Source of the DNA: Fibrobacteria bacterium
GTDB lineage: Bacteria > Fibrobacterota > Fibrobacteria > UBA11236
Direction of reading: 5' to 3'
DNA length: 64,000 nucleotides
NCBI GenBank assembly: GCA_017881725.1
Contig: JADGQO010000135.1
Coordinates: 1 to 64,000, forward strand
Shown in pieces: positions 20,282 through 30,666 of this stretch. The position numbers and the translations under genes were made by a program. The notes under the pieces are model-generated. The model did no database searches, was not told where the DNA came from, and was given only the letters and a program-made list of their open reading frames with translations. The stretch's first letter is position 1. Each line of letters starts with the position of its first letter.

Positions 20282-22186
20282 ATGCAAAGTGGATATGATG
20301 TCGTGGTAATCGGAGGCGGCCATGCCGGTATCGAGGCGGCGCATGCGTCCGCGCGGATGGGCATGCGGACGGCTTTGATGTCCATGGATTCGCGCGCAGT
20401 AGGGCGGATGTCCTGCAACCCGGCCATCGGCGGCGTAGCCAAGGGGCAATTGGTTCGCGACCTGGACGCCCTCGGAGGCGTCATGGGCGTCGTGGCGGAC
20501 ATCGCGGGCATCCAGTTCCGGATGCTTAATCTTTCCAAAGGTCCGGCCGTCTGGGGTCCGCGTGCCCAAATGGACATGGAACTTTACGCGGATACCATCC
20601 AGGGCATCCTGCGCGCGACTCCGGGATTGGATATCGGAGACGGTGAGCTTCTCGACTTCCGTCGGCTCCCGGACGGCAGCTTCGATCTCGATTTCGGACC
20701 GCACGGAAAAATGCAATCCCGCGCGCTGATCATCACCTCGGGAACTTTTCTGGGCGCGGTAATGTATACGGGCTTGAACGCTACCCATGGGGGACGAATC
20801 GGCGAGAACGCGGCCAACGATTTGTCCGATACGCTTCGCAATATGGGCGTGGCGACTCGACGGCTAAAAACCGGCACGCCCGCGCGGTTGGCTGCGGATA
20901 CCATCGATTATACGGCCGTCGAGGTTCAGCACGGGGACGCGGAACCCTACCCGTTTTCCTTCCGCACGGAAAAGCCTTTGCGCAACAGCGCGACGTGTTG
21001 GATAACCCATACCAGCGAGGCTACCCACGCCATTTTGCGAACGGGTTTTGATCGCAGCCCGATGTTCACGGGAACCATTAAGGGAATCGGCCCACGGTAT
21101 TGCCCTTCCATCGAAGACAAAATTTGCCGCTTCGCGGACAAGGATTCCCACCATCTTTTCCTTGAACCCGAAGGCTTGAACAACAACCGCATTTACGTCA
21201 ACGGTTTTTCGTCGAGCCTGCCCGCCGACATCCAGGACGCGGCCCTCCGCACTATTCCCGGTTTGGCCCATTGCCGGGTCCTGCGCTATGGCTATGCCGT
21301 CGAATACGACTCCGTGGATGCGACCCAATTGCATCCGACTTACGCCTGCAAGGAATTTCCTGGATTGTATTTCGCCGGCCAGGTGAACGGGACGTCAGGT
21401 TATGAAGAGGCTGCGGCCCAGGGGTTAATGGCCGGTATCAACGCGGCGCTCGCGATTCGGGGCGATGCCCCGTTTTTGCTGGGTCGCAGCGAGTCGTATA
21501 TTGGTGTGCTCACCGACGATTTGGTTTCCCTCGATCTCGAGGAGCCCTATCGCATGTTCACGAGTCGCGCGGAATTCCGGCTCCATCTTCGGCAAGATAA
21601 CGCCGAAGAAAGATTGCTTGTTAAGGGTCATGCCTTGGGCATGGTGCCGCCGGAAACGTTTGATCGCTACCAAGCCTGGCGGAAACGGTTGGATGGCGTC
21701 CGGCAGAACCTGGAGACGAGCAAGGTTTTCGGCCCGGAGATCGATTCCTTTCTCGCCGCTTGCGGGTCGGCCCCTTTAGCGGAACCGTCTTCCGCGTTGT
21801 CGTTGCTGCGTCGTCCCGATGTCGGACTGCCCGGATTACTAGGCGTTATGGGAATTCAGACGGACCTTTTGGAAAGGGAGTTGCTTGTTCTCGAAGCCGC
21901 CGAGCGTTATCGTGGATTCTGGGATCGTCAATTGAAGGAAATCGAAAGAAACAAAAAATTGGAAGGCTTAAGGATCCCCGCAAACTTTGACTATGCGTCC
22001 GCGCACGCGCTCTCGACGGAAGCGCGCCAGAAATTGGCGCGGAAACGGCCGCTGACGGTGGGATTGGCGCAACGTATCTCCGGCGTTACCCCGGCAGACA
22101 TATCCGGATTGATATTCCATATTAACCAAAGGAATTCACTCTCAACGTCTGGCATTCCGGCCGATTCCATCGGCGCCGCGCAATAA
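20282..22186 (+). CDS. mnmG: tRNA uridine-5-carboxymethylaminomethyl(34) synthesis enzyme MnmG (GidA)
   Basis: DVVVIGGGHAGIEAAHASARMG, SCNPAIGGVAKGQLVRDLDALGG, TSGYEEAAAQGLMAGINAAL. Confidence 0.96.
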   Translation: MQSGYDVVVIGGGHAGIEAAHASARMGMRTALMSMDSRAVGRMSCNPAIGGVAKGQLVRDLDALGGVMGVVADIAGIQFRMLNLSKGPAVWGPRAQMDMELYADTIQGILRATPGLDIGDGELLDFRRLPDGSFDLDFGPHGKMQSRALIITSGTFLGAVMYTGLNATHGGRIGENAANDLSDTLRNMGVATRRLKTGTPARLAADTIDYTAVEVQHGDAEPYPFSFRTEKPLRNSATCWITHTSEATHAILRTGFDRSPMFTGTIKGIGPRYCPSIEDKICRFADKDSHHLFLEPEGLNNNRIYVNGFSSSLPADIQDAALRTIPGLAHCRVLRYGYAVEYDSVDATQLHPTYACKEFPGLYFAGQVNGTSGYEEAAAQGLMAGINAALAIRGDAPFLLGRSESYIGVLTDDLVSLDLEEPYRMFTSRAEFRLHLRQDNAEERLLVKGHALGMVPPETFDRYQAWRKRLDGVRQNLETSKVFGPEIDSFLAACGSAPLAEPSSALSLLRRPDVGLPGLLGVMGIQTDLLERELLVLEAAERYRGFWDRQLKEIERNKKLEGLRIPANFDYASAHALSTEARQKLARKRPLTVGLAQRISGVTPADISGLIFHINQRNSLSTSGIPADSIGAAQ

Positions 22187-22209
22187 AAAAAGGCCTCTCA
22201 CGAGGCCTT
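22184..22209 (-). terminator. intrinsic terminator for the minus-strand gene 22253..24499
   Basis: Minus strand AAGGCCTC-GTGA-GAGGCCTT followed by T run; perfect 8-bp stem. Confidence 0.8.
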
Positions 22210-22252
22210 GAATTGTCCAATGTACCGTACTGTGGGTCTTGAAGATTAACGG

Positions 22253-24499
22253 CTAAGGGCTGCCGTTCAAAGAATTTATTTCCACGACGGTAGCCGCCAC
22301 CGGACCTGGCGCCATGGCCAACTTTTCCATGCGAGGCGTTGACGCAGTTTGCGTGTCCCAATTGGCCGGCGCAAGGCGGAAGGCGCCTTGTTCTCCCTCC
22401 GTGATGCCGTGCATTCTTTCAATGCGCACCGGATTTTTCCGAAGCAGGCCTTGGATGCGCTTGGTCTGGAGATTTTCCTTCACGGAAGTAAAGAAAAAAC
22501 GTTCCATCAAGCGGCTCAGTTTCCATTCCGTGCTGTCCAAATTCACGTAATGTTGAAAGCCTTTCATGCCCCCGACATTCAAACGCTTTTGCTCCGTGTC
22601 CAGTTCCCAAGGATGGAAATAAACCATGGCTGGCAGCCCGCGCTGGTTCTTCTGTTCGATATACCTGTCCGTGACGCGGTACGGGTATAGGCGCAAATAT
22701 CCGCCTCCGGAAATGGGAAACAATTTGTTTCCCAATCCCAAGGTCGACAAGGGAATTTCCGTCAGGTGATTTCCGTTCTGGAATTGCATCACATGGGGAA
22801 GCCGATTGGGGTATCTGGATATCCCGTAACGCTCCCGCTTGATGGGAAAGACACTGGAATCGTATTCAATCCCGTACTTGGCCAAGATTTCCAAGGCCCA
22901 GAGCGTGGATTCGACGATGGTAAAGTTCGAAGCGCGATGCCCAATGATTTTTTGGGGCGTCAGTTTTCCCAAGGCAACGAGGGATTTTTCCAAATCCTCT
23001 TCGAATTGGTTTGGGGTCATGTTCGTCAGCAGATTGTGATAATATCCGTGCGTTCCGATTTCGTGGCCTTCCGCGTCGATCATGCGCACGACATCGGGAA
23101 AGTGATCTGCCACCCAACCCAGGACGAAGAAGGTGGCCTTGGTATCGTGGGCCTTGAACAGGTCCAGGATTTTCCGTACGTTCGCCGCCACGCGGGTCGG
23201 TTGTAAATGCCAGGTGCTCGGCGGGACTTGCTCTTTCAGGTTGTAAGCATGGAACCAACATTCTACGTCCACGGTCATGAAATTCTTGACCGTGTCCTGA
23301 GGGCGATGCAAATCCACAACCTTATCCATGTGGATTTCTTTGAGCATTTTCTGAACGCGCGGACTGGAATTTTTGATGGCCACTCGGCCGCCGGTCAACT
23401 TGACGCGCTGCACCAGGTTAATCAGGAAACCCAGATCCTCCAAATCGAAATTCTCATCGGGACTCACCTGGACATCCAAAGATTTTTTCGGATTGATGTC
23501 CATTTCTTTCAGCTTGCGGCTTAATTCGTACGGGCTTCTTCCCACCAGAACGATGGAGCGTTTAGTCTGATGTAAATGGACCAAGGACTTAACCTCGGTC
23601 GGCTCCTTGGCCGGATCCGGTTTGTCGGGCGCATAGGCGCGGAAATTCAACAGCTTGGCCCGGCGTAGTCCCGCCAAATCCCGCGTTTCACCCTCAAATT
23701 CCGGCTTGATGAACAAATACAGAATGGTATTGACTCCCACCCACAGTTCCATGCGGGCCCAGGTCAACAAATTGCACGTTGCGGAACGGTAGGAAAAGTC
23801 ATAATGCACTTTTCGGACCACGCTGTCCATGCCATCGTCATAACCCAGAACGATTTGAGCCAAGCCGGTAAGACCGGGTTTTATCCATAAGGTTCGGTCG
23901 AGGTAGTGGGGGATGGATTTTGAATATTGTAAAGTAAAATAGGGACGTTCCGGCCGAGGTCCGATGAGGCTCATGTCCCCGCGCAGGATGTTAACGAATT
24001 GGGGAAGTTCGTCTATATGCAGGGCCCGCAGCCATTTCCCGATTTTAGTGACGCGCGGGTCCAAGCCCTTCTTGGCCAATTGCGGTCCCAGGCTTTCGGC
24101 GTCAATGCGCATGGTCCGATATTTCAAAATGGTAAAGATTTCGCCGCCATAATCCACCTGGCGGTTGGATAGAATGAACGCTCCGGTTCCCCCGGCGATG
24201 TTTTCATTTTTTTTGGTGCGAAAAATCTGATACGGGCTGGAGCGACGATTGATTCCAATCCGTTGTTGGGAGTACAGAACCGGCCCGCGGGACTCGATTT
24301 TAATCAGCAATGCGACGAAGGGATAGGTGAACACGAAAAAAAGCGTTCCCAACCAACCGGTAATCAAATCCACCAGTCTTTTGGCAACCAAGACCGCCAA
24401 GGACGGTTTCATGATATTCTCCCTGGGAAGGCGATAACCAAACCGCCGTTCAATTTCGTAAACGATAAGATAGGCACCCGAAGACAGGGACGTCAACAC
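22253..24499 (-). CDS. bacterial sugar transferase - STAS-like - polysaccharide deacetylase (XrtA-type) fusion
   Basis: N: KRLVDLITG...GPVLYSQQRIG...KYRTMR...DELPQFVNILRGDMSLIGPRPE; middle: DLEDLGFLINLVQRVKLTGGRVAIKNSSPRVQKML; C: NFMTVDVECWFHAY...ATFFVLGWVADHFPDVVRMIDAEGHEIGTHGYYH; start could be internal (24415). Confidence 0.85.
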   Translation of the reverse strand: MLTSLSSGAYLIVYEIERRFGYRLPRENIMKPSLAVLVAKRLVDLITGWLGTLFFVFTYPFVALLIKIESRGPVLYSQQRIGINRRSSPYQIFRTKKNENIAGGTGAFILSNRQVDYGGEIFTILKYRTMRIDAESLGPQLAKKGLDPRVTKIGKWLRALHIDELPQFVNILRGDMSLIGPRPERPYFTLQYSKSIPHYLDRTLWIKPGLTGLAQIVLGYDDGMDSVVRKVHYDFSYRSATCNLLTWARMELWVGVNTILYLFIKPEFEGETRDLAGLRRAKLLNFRAYAPDKPDPAKEPTEVKSLVHLHQTKRSIVLVGRSPYELSRKLKEMDINPKKSLDVQVSPDENFDLEDLGFLINLVQRVKLTGGRVAIKNSSPRVQKMLKEIHMDKVVDLHRPQDTVKNFMTVDVECWFHAYNLKEQVPPSTWHLQPTRVAANVRKILDLFKAHDTKATFFVLGWVADHFPDVVRMIDAEGHEIGTHGYYHNLLTNMTPNQFEEDLEKSLVALGKLTPQKIIGHRASNFTIVESTLWALEILAKYGIEYDSSVFPIKRERYGISRYPNRLPHVMQFQNGNHLTEIPLSTLGLGNKLFPISGGGYLRLYPYRVTDRYIEQKNQRGLPAMVYFHPWELDTEQKRLNVGGMKGFQHYVNLDSTEWKLSRLMERFFFTSVKENLQTKRIQGLLRKNPVRIERMHGITEGEQGAFRLAPANWDTQTASTPRMEKLAMAPGPVAATVVEINSLNGSP

Positions 24500-24679
24500 A
24501 ATGTTGGGAAAATGGACTACCGAAGGTAGTTTGCTACATCGGTTTTATAGATGCTTGAACCACCGTTGCTTAGAAAATTCAACCGACTGAAGAAATCGTT
24601 CGTGAACTAGGGGTTTTATACTTTCCTCTTTAATATTTTGACCTCGTAAAAGTATGCTTGCTTACGAAGGAAAAACCGC

Positions 24680-27202
24680 TTGACGGACAGGCCGAAATTG
24701 GCAAAAAGCATTAAGCCGCTATGGTTTTCCACGGTCTCGATTCTGCTTGGACCATTTGCGTTATGGTACATGCTCGCCGCCAAGCTTCACCGAAGAAAAA
24801 TCGGCGACCACTATTTCCGGTCCCTGATCCTTTTGACCCTGGCGTTTTTCGGATACAACGGAGCGTTGTTCTTTTTCCCGGTTCATTGGAGCCTGTTGCT
24901 CGGTGTTCACCTAGCCGCTTGCTTGGCTACCGCCTGGTTGGTGAATTCCGGTTCCGGGTCCCGGTTGTTTCCGCTCGGGTTGGAGCCATCGGATAAACCT
25001 GTGTCCTTGGGCGAAGCGGTTTTGGCCTCCTCCATGGGATTATTTCCCTGGGTATATATCCTTGCCCTGATTCGCAATATTGGTGAGTTGGAAAACTTTT
25101 CCATCCATTTACCCAGCGACGTTTACACCGGCGGATTGCGGTGGATGGCCTATTCGACCCCCTTGGTCTTAGCCATGGGTTGGGCTGCTTGGAAAACGCG
25201 TGTCCGGCCGACGCTTCGATCCCTGCTTTATTTCTATGCCTCCATTTTGGTCGTGCTCGCGTGGATAATGGTTTGGGAAAAAACGGATCAATTTCTGCTG
25301 CAAATTATTGACGTGAATCGGGAGCCGATATTGTTCGGTTATGCGCTGGAGAATCATTACCGTTCCTGGGTCAAAGGATTTTTTTACGGAAGCGCATTCA
25401 TTTTCGGAACGGGCTATCTGGCGCGGGCCGCGCGAACCCATGTATTCCTGAAACGCGCCCTGTTTCTAGGCGTACCTTCCATCTTGTTGTATGCCAACAT
25501 GCTTTTCGTGCTGGGAGATTGGAATTTTTACCTCTCCGGCTTGCGCGAACATTTTTTCGAGGAGCATCAATACGCATTTTACCGTGCGGTCGCAAAGGCC
25601 GAACTGTCAAGGACTCCGCGCGCATACCGCGTTCCGGAAATTATCGATGGTTTGGCCGAGCTGGAATATCAGGAAGGCGGAATAGCCGAAGCAAAAAAAC
25701 TGTTCGGTTATGAACGCGAAGCCTGTTTGCATCATCCCTACTACGCGCGGTATTTGCAGCGTTCCGAAAAGGCCTTGGCGCATTTGGAAAAACCCGCGGG
25801 TTCGGTCGTTAAATCGGAAATTCAACTGGAAGTGCCCGTTATTAAGCCGGCGTCCTTCCTCGACCAGGATTGGTATGCCCTGCTGAGCGCGGTCGCGTTT
25901 TTACGGGCCGACTGGACCGATTTGGAATTGCGTAAAAGGCTGCTTGACCTGTCGGGCTCCATCCAATTACGCTTGCCGAAATTGGGCAATGTTCCGGAAT
26001 TGGTCGCCGTTTTACGTCAACTGGATATACCCGCAGCAGCCTGCTTTTTGACCGAGGCGCGCATCCGAGCCGCGCTCGGCGCGCATAAAGTGCCTTTCCT
26101 AAGCCTGAACGGGCGTTGGGTTCCCATAACAGGTTACGATGCGGGCCGGGATGGGTTTTATTATTACGCCTACCCGGCGACGTCCAAGCATGATTGGTTT
26201 CGCAATGAAGACACCGATTTGTTTTATCACCATGCCGGGGGGGCCTTCGGAGACGCATCGGAAAAAGCGCGCGCCCGGATTTACCGGTATAGTCTTCAGA
26301 AATTCCTCCCGGCGGATGAGCTTTCGGAACAAATCATCAATATCGGCGGAGTCGGATTGATTCTGGGCGATACCTCGGCAGCGTCTCCGGCGGAAAGGCG
26401 GGCGGCATTTTTGTTTGAGCAAGGCGATACCTTTTACCAAGAACATGAAAACTATCCGGCGGCGGCCGAATGTTATCGGCAAGCGGCTAAGTTGTTTCCC
26501 TGTGACCAGGCGTTCGCGCGCATATTATACCTGAAGCGCCGGTATTTCGAATTCGCCTCCGATACGCGGGATTACCAGAACCTGTTCCGGGATGATCCGC
26601 CGAAGTGGATGGCCAACTTGGGCCCCGATCCAAAAAACGAGAAAGGTGTCGTGGAAAGGATTATGGCGGGAAAATTAGGTACCTACTTGATGTTGAATTG
26701 GTACGCATCGCCTTTGCCCGATTCTTCGGCTGAGTCCAAATCCATGATGGATACGGCCGTCGCGCTGTTCACGGCCTTGCGAAACAAAGACCCTGGCGAT
26801 CCGACGTACGCAGACTCCCTGGCGACCCTGTATTATCGAAAAGGGGAACTGAAAAAAAGCGAGGAGATCTTCACCTCCTTGATGGGGCTGTACCCATTCG
26901 GAAACGAATCCGTCGCCTTTCGGTTGGCCTGGGTCAAATTACGTTTGGGAAAATTATCCGACATCCCGAATTTGCTGGCCCAGTGTGAAGGCTTTTCCGT
27001 CGAGGCGAAATACCTGACCATGCAGGCCGCAGTGGCCATCCAACGGGGCCACTGGCGTTCGGCTCGTTCCGCCCTGGATCGCAGCCTGAAGTTGGACAAG
27101 TCGATAGGGGAGACCCACGCCTTGATGGCGGAATACTACCGACATAAAGGCGACCCGATAGCGGCGCAATTGCACCTGCATTGGCAAAGGCGGAGTTCAT
27201 AG
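24680..27202 (+). CDS. polytopic membrane protein with degenerate C39-like domain and C-terminal TPRs
   Basis: TTG start with GAAGGA upstream; ~8 TMs; paralogous layout to 27203..29557 but lacking the Cys/His of the C39-like domain. Confidence 0.65.
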   Translation: MTDRPKLAKSIKPLWFSTVSILLGPFALWYMLAAKLHRRKIGDHYFRSLILLTLAFFGYNGALFFFPVHWSLLLGVHLAACLATAWLVNSGSGSRLFPLGLEPSDKPVSLGEAVLASSMGLFPWVYILALIRNIGELENFSIHLPSDVYTGGLRWMAYSTPLVLAMGWAAWKTRVRPTLRSLLYFYASILVVLAWIMVWEKTDQFLLQIIDVNREPILFGYALENHYRSWVKGFFYGSAFIFGTGYLARAARTHVFLKRALFLGVPSILLYANMLFVLGDWNFYLSGLREHFFEEHQYAFYRAVAKAELSRTPRAYRVPEIIDGLAELEYQEGGIAEAKKLFGYEREACLHHPYYARYLQRSEKALAHLEKPAGSVVKSEIQLEVPVIKPASFLDQDWYALLSAVAFLRADWTDLELRKRLLDLSGSIQLRLPKLGNVPELVAVLRQLDIPAAACFLTEARIRAALGAHKVPFLSLNGRWVPITGYDAGRDGFYYYAYPATSKHDWFRNEDTDLFYHHAGGAFGDASEKARARIYRYSLQKFLPADELSEQIINIGGVGLILGDTSAASPAERRAAFLFEQGDTFYQEHENYPAAAECYRQAAKLFPCDQAFARILYLKRRYFEFASDTRDYQNLFRDDPPKWMANLGPDPKNEKGVVERIMAGKLGTYLMLNWYASPLPDSSAESKSMMDTAVALFTALRNKDPGDPTYADSLATLYYRKGELKKSEEIFTSLMGLYPFGNESVAFRLAWVKLRLGKLSDIPNLLAQCEGFSVEAKYLTMQAAVAIQRGHWRSARSALDRSLKLDKSIGETHALMAEYYRHKGDPIAAQLHLHWQRRSS

Positions 27203-29557
27203 ATGTCCCCGTCTCCACGCCGCGAAACGACCTTGATCGATCAGCCGGGTATTCCCGGATTTGTGTACGTCCTGCTCCTGGTGGGAGGGCCATGGCCCCT
27301 GCTGCCTTACCTGCAACGCGCGCCTTCGCGGCTTCTGCGCGTGATTCTCGCGCTCGCCTCCTTCGCCCCTTTCGCTTTGATCGCCGCGCTCCCGGGAAAT
27401 TGGCTGCTTGTGGCCATCTGCCTCGGCGCTTGGAACCTGCTGTGGAGCGTGGGAATCATGGCTTTGGTTCCGTTGGAGCGGGGCGCACCCTCGGCCCTGC
27501 CTCCTAGCCGCAGGATCCGTCTTGCCATCGCCTTGACCGCGGCCGGGCTTCCCGCAGCAGTCCTTTTGGCAAGCATGGAACAGTGGCTGTCCGATTTTTT
27601 ATGGAGCAGTTATTATCCGGTAAACGCCTCAGTCGATACGATTTCCGCCGACTTGGGAATGGTTTGGATGAATTTCACTCTCCTGCTGTTTTTCTCAACC
27701 TTGTACGCCTCCAGGTACGGGGATGCTTGGAACTTGCCCGCGTTGTCGCGGTTGTTGCTTTTGGTTACCGGGGCGCATGTTGTCGTCAACCAGTTGCAAA
27801 TGGTCCTGGTGACCATTCCCCTGTGGCAGGTGGAAGAGCTTAAAATTTTCCCGCCTTGGCTGGACCATACCCGGCAAGCCGTTTTCTTCATCATGTGGTT
27901 CGCCGCCATTCCCATCTTGGTTCACCAATGCCACCATCGCTGGAAAACCAAACGCAGCGTCTGGCGCCATTACGCGCTTGGGTTGGTATCCCTGGGATTG
28001 GCCATGGCCGCCTGGACCGTAACCACGGGGTTACCGATCAATTACGCCTTGCTGATTGGGCAGCAGTACGAGAAGTCGGGCACGCCGCATAAGGCCATTC
28101 CCTGGTATTCCCGGGCGTTGTCCTGGAGCCGCTCGGACAACCTGAAATCCTATTTACAGTTCCGCGTGGCCCTGCTGCACCGTAAAAACGGGGACTTGGA
28201 GGAGGCCAAAGAAGCGTTCATCCGGGTGCTGGTGAAGTATTATCACGATTCCCGACTGTTGCTGGAAGCCCATGAATTCCGGGATAAATTGGAAAAAAAT
28301 CATGGGGCCAAGCTGAAGCGAGTCGTGATACCCGGCATCGAAGCGCGCACCGAATACAAGAGCGCCTATTGTGTTCCCAACTCCTTGGGATTGGTTTTGA
28401 ACTATTGGGGCGACCGCACCGGCGCCAAACGCATCGGCGCCGAAATCACCCAATTGGATAAAGGCAGCCTGATTACCGACGAGGTTTTCTTTTCGGAGTC
28501 CCGGGGATTTTCCAGCCTGGTTTTGCCCTTGCGAAGCCTGAAGGATATTTTCGCATTGATCGACAACGGCATCCCGGTATTGGCTTTTATTCCCGGCCAT
28601 GTCATCGCCGTTTTCGGGTATGACCAGGTGTTGCAGACCCTGGTGACTTACGACGTGAATACCTATGACATTTGGGATGACGAAAGGTGGACCGAGTTCG
28701 GCCAGGATTGGAGCCACATGTACAATACCATCGGCGTGGTGGTGCCCAAGGAGAAGGTTCCCTTGCTGAAAAAACTGCTGGGCGGAAATATCGACGTCCA
28801 GAACGAGGCGTACCTGCAATATTTAATGGCCCGTTCGAATGAAGACGACGAGGATCGAAAGGCCTTGCATTTGGGGCGCTCGGCCGGGCACGGATTCTTT
28901 TTCGCCGATTGGGAATACGAAAATTTGATCGGCAAACGCCCCTTGCCGGCCGTAAGTGATACGGTAATCGGCGACTTCCTCCTAGGCCACGATGTCTATG
29001 AAAGCCAAATCCTGGAATATTTACAAAGCCTTTCCCAAAGGTCCGATTTTCCACGGGCCATCGCTTTCATCGAACGGTATCGGAAGGAAAACCGGCTATC
29101 CATCGGCATGGCAACGTTGTTGGCCGGGTTCTACAACCAAATGGGCGACTCGGAAAAGGCCGGCGACGTATTGATGGGATCCATTGATTTCGATGAGCAG
29201 CAGGCCGTCACCTTGGAATTCTTGTTACAACAGGATTATATCCAGAGCGATGCGGAAACCGCCCGACGCATCAGCCTCAAATTATTGGAGTCCGAGGAAA
29301 AAATTCCTGGGTCGGCCGCGACGTTGGCGTTCGCCACCTGGCGGAAAAATACCGTGGTGGATTTTCGCAACATCGATGAAGCTCTAGCCATCATGGAAGG
29401 TTATTTGACGAAGTGGAACCCATACGACAAACAAGCCATCCACGAACTGTTGGAGGCCTTCAAGTTGAAGAAGTTCCGGACCGACGACGAATTCAACCAG
29501 CGCAATTGGGAAAAGAAAATCAAGATTTATAAAAACCGCTTGGATGCCTTGACATGA
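27203..29557 (+). CDS. polytopic membrane protein with C39-like cysteine peptidase domain and TPRs
   Basis: SAYCVPNSLGLVLNYWGDRTG (Cys), PGHVIAVFGYD (His), VTYDVNTYD; helical TPR-like flanks. Confidence 0.7.
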   Translation: MSPSPRRETTLIDQPGIPGFVYVLLLVGGPWPLLPYLQRAPSRLLRVILALASFAPFALIAALPGNWLLVAICLGAWNLLWSVGIMALVPLERGAPSALPPSRRIRLAIALTAAGLPAAVLLASMEQWLSDFLWSSYYPVNASVDTISADLGMVWMNFTLLLFFSTLYASRYGDAWNLPALSRLLLLVTGAHVVVNQLQMVLVTIPLWQVEELKIFPPWLDHTRQAVFFIMWFAAIPILVHQCHHRWKTKRSVWRHYALGLVSLGLAMAAWTVTTGLPINYALLIGQQYEKSGTPHKAIPWYSRALSWSRSDNLKSYLQFRVALLHRKNGDLEEAKEAFIRVLVKYYHDSRLLLEAHEFRDKLEKNHGAKLKRVVIPGIEARTEYKSAYCVPNSLGLVLNYWGDRTGAKRIGAEITQLDKGSLITDEVFFSESRGFSSLVLPLRSLKDIFALIDNGIPVLAFIPGHVIAVFGYDQVLQTLVTYDVNTYDIWDDERWTEFGQDWSHMYNTIGVVVPKEKVPLLKKLLGGNIDVQNEAYLQYLMARSNEDDEDRKALHLGRSAGHGFFFADWEYENLIGKRPLPAVSDTVIGDFLLGHDVYESQILEYLQSLSQRSDFPRAIAFIERYRKENRLSIGMATLLAGFYNQMGDSEKAGDVLMGSIDFDEQQAVTLEFLLQQDYIQSDAETARRISLKLLESEEKIPGSAATLAFATWRKNTVVDFRNIDEALAIMEGYLTKWNPYDKQAIHELLEAFKLKKFRTDDEFNQRNWEKKIKIYKNRLDALT

Positions 29558-30255
29558 ACGGTTCGCAGGGTCGTTGGGCTCATCCCTTACAAGGCGCGCG
29601 ACGGGCATGGAAGAGCATCTTTTGGATATGCTCGGCCGCCGGGGTCGTCCTCTGGCTTGCCGCATGCGCCGACTCCGCTCCGCCACCCGTGGAGGATCCC
29701 GCAGCCAAGCAAGCGTTGGAACAGACCTTCCTGCATTTCCGTGAAAAGATTCAAGCAGGCCAGGGAGACTCCCTGCCCAAATACTTGTCCCAAGCTACCC
29801 TAAATTGGCTGGATGATATGCGTCGGGCTTCCCGTACGGAAGCGCCGCAATACCTCCAACAAAGGCCATTTTTTGAGATCCTGTGTATTCTCGCGCTGCG
29901 AATCCAGCGGAGGATCGAACCGACGTTCGACGACCGGCCTCCATCGTTATTGAAGAAGTTGGTCATCGACAATTATCCCGTCCGAAAAACCATCTTGAAA
30001 TCGGATATGGCGTCGCCGGTCCTATTCGGAGAGACGGCGGAAATGGGCTTGCGGGAAGCGCCTAACGTGCCCGTATTCCGTTTCAGCCGTGAACACGGGG
30101 AGTGGAAGTTTCATTTGCATGAATCTCTCCCGCTGATTCTCCGTGGGGCGGAATCTCTAGCTAGGCAAAGGAAGTCCACGCCTTACGATCAAGCGGTCCT
30201 GGTTTTGGAGCAATTCGGCGGGCAACGGGTCCTGCCTGAGGATACGATTCGTTGA
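29554..30255 (+). CDS. hypothetical lipoprotein of the C39/TPR operon
   Basis: ATGA overlap with upstream gene; lipobox LAAC. Confidence 0.65.
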   Translation: MNGSQGRWAHPLQGARRAWKSIFWICSAAGVVLWLAACADSAPPPVEDPAAKQALEQTFLHFREKIQAGQGDSLPKYLSQATLNWLDDMRRASRTEAPQYLQQRPFFEILCILALRIQRRIEPTFDDRPPSLLKKLVIDNYPVRKTILKSDMASPVLFGETAEMGLREAPNVPVFRFSREHGEWKFHLHESLPLILRGAESLARQRKSTPYDQAVLVLEQFGGQRVLPEDTIR

Positions 30256-30353
30256 CGAGGCGCTTGCTTTCAGCCTATCAGTAACCTTATACTGGAAACG
30301 GTTTCTGGAGCGGTCCATGGCCGAGAGAAAAGGGATCGCCTATATTATTCGCC

Positions 30354-30656
30354 ATGATAGATGAATCGTCCCATCCCGAATCGATTAACACTCCGAACGC
30401 TTCCGTGCCTGCCCAGGATTTCTCCGAGTTTCAGGGGAAAAGTAAATGGGCTGAATTAAGTTGGTACCTGGTCGTATTCGGATTCATCGCCATAGCCGTG
30501 GCGGGCCTGTGCATATACCTGCAACGGATCGCCTACCGGGACTTCACCATGAACTCGGTGCTGTTAGGGCGCTATTTCCTCATGGCGGGCATCACCATGT
30601 ACTTGGCCGGCCGCGGCATCGCCTATTACCAACGGCTCAAAAAAAAGAAAAAATGA
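30354..30656 (+). CDS. small two-TM protein
   Basis: Two hydrophobic segments, immediately upstream of the ABC genes. Confidence 0.5.
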   Translation: MIDESSHPESINTPNASVPAQDFSEFQGKSKWAELSWYLVVFGFIAIAVAGLCIYLQRIAYRDFTMNSVLLGRYFLMAGITMYLAGRGIAYYQRLKKKKK

Positions 30657-30666
30657 TCGGACGCCT

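Noticed and set aside
19682-20788. 368-aa extended version of the EVE gene
   Set aside because: N-terminal extension lies antisense to mnmG; EVE domain starts naturally at 20152 (MTKRYWLMKTEPD)
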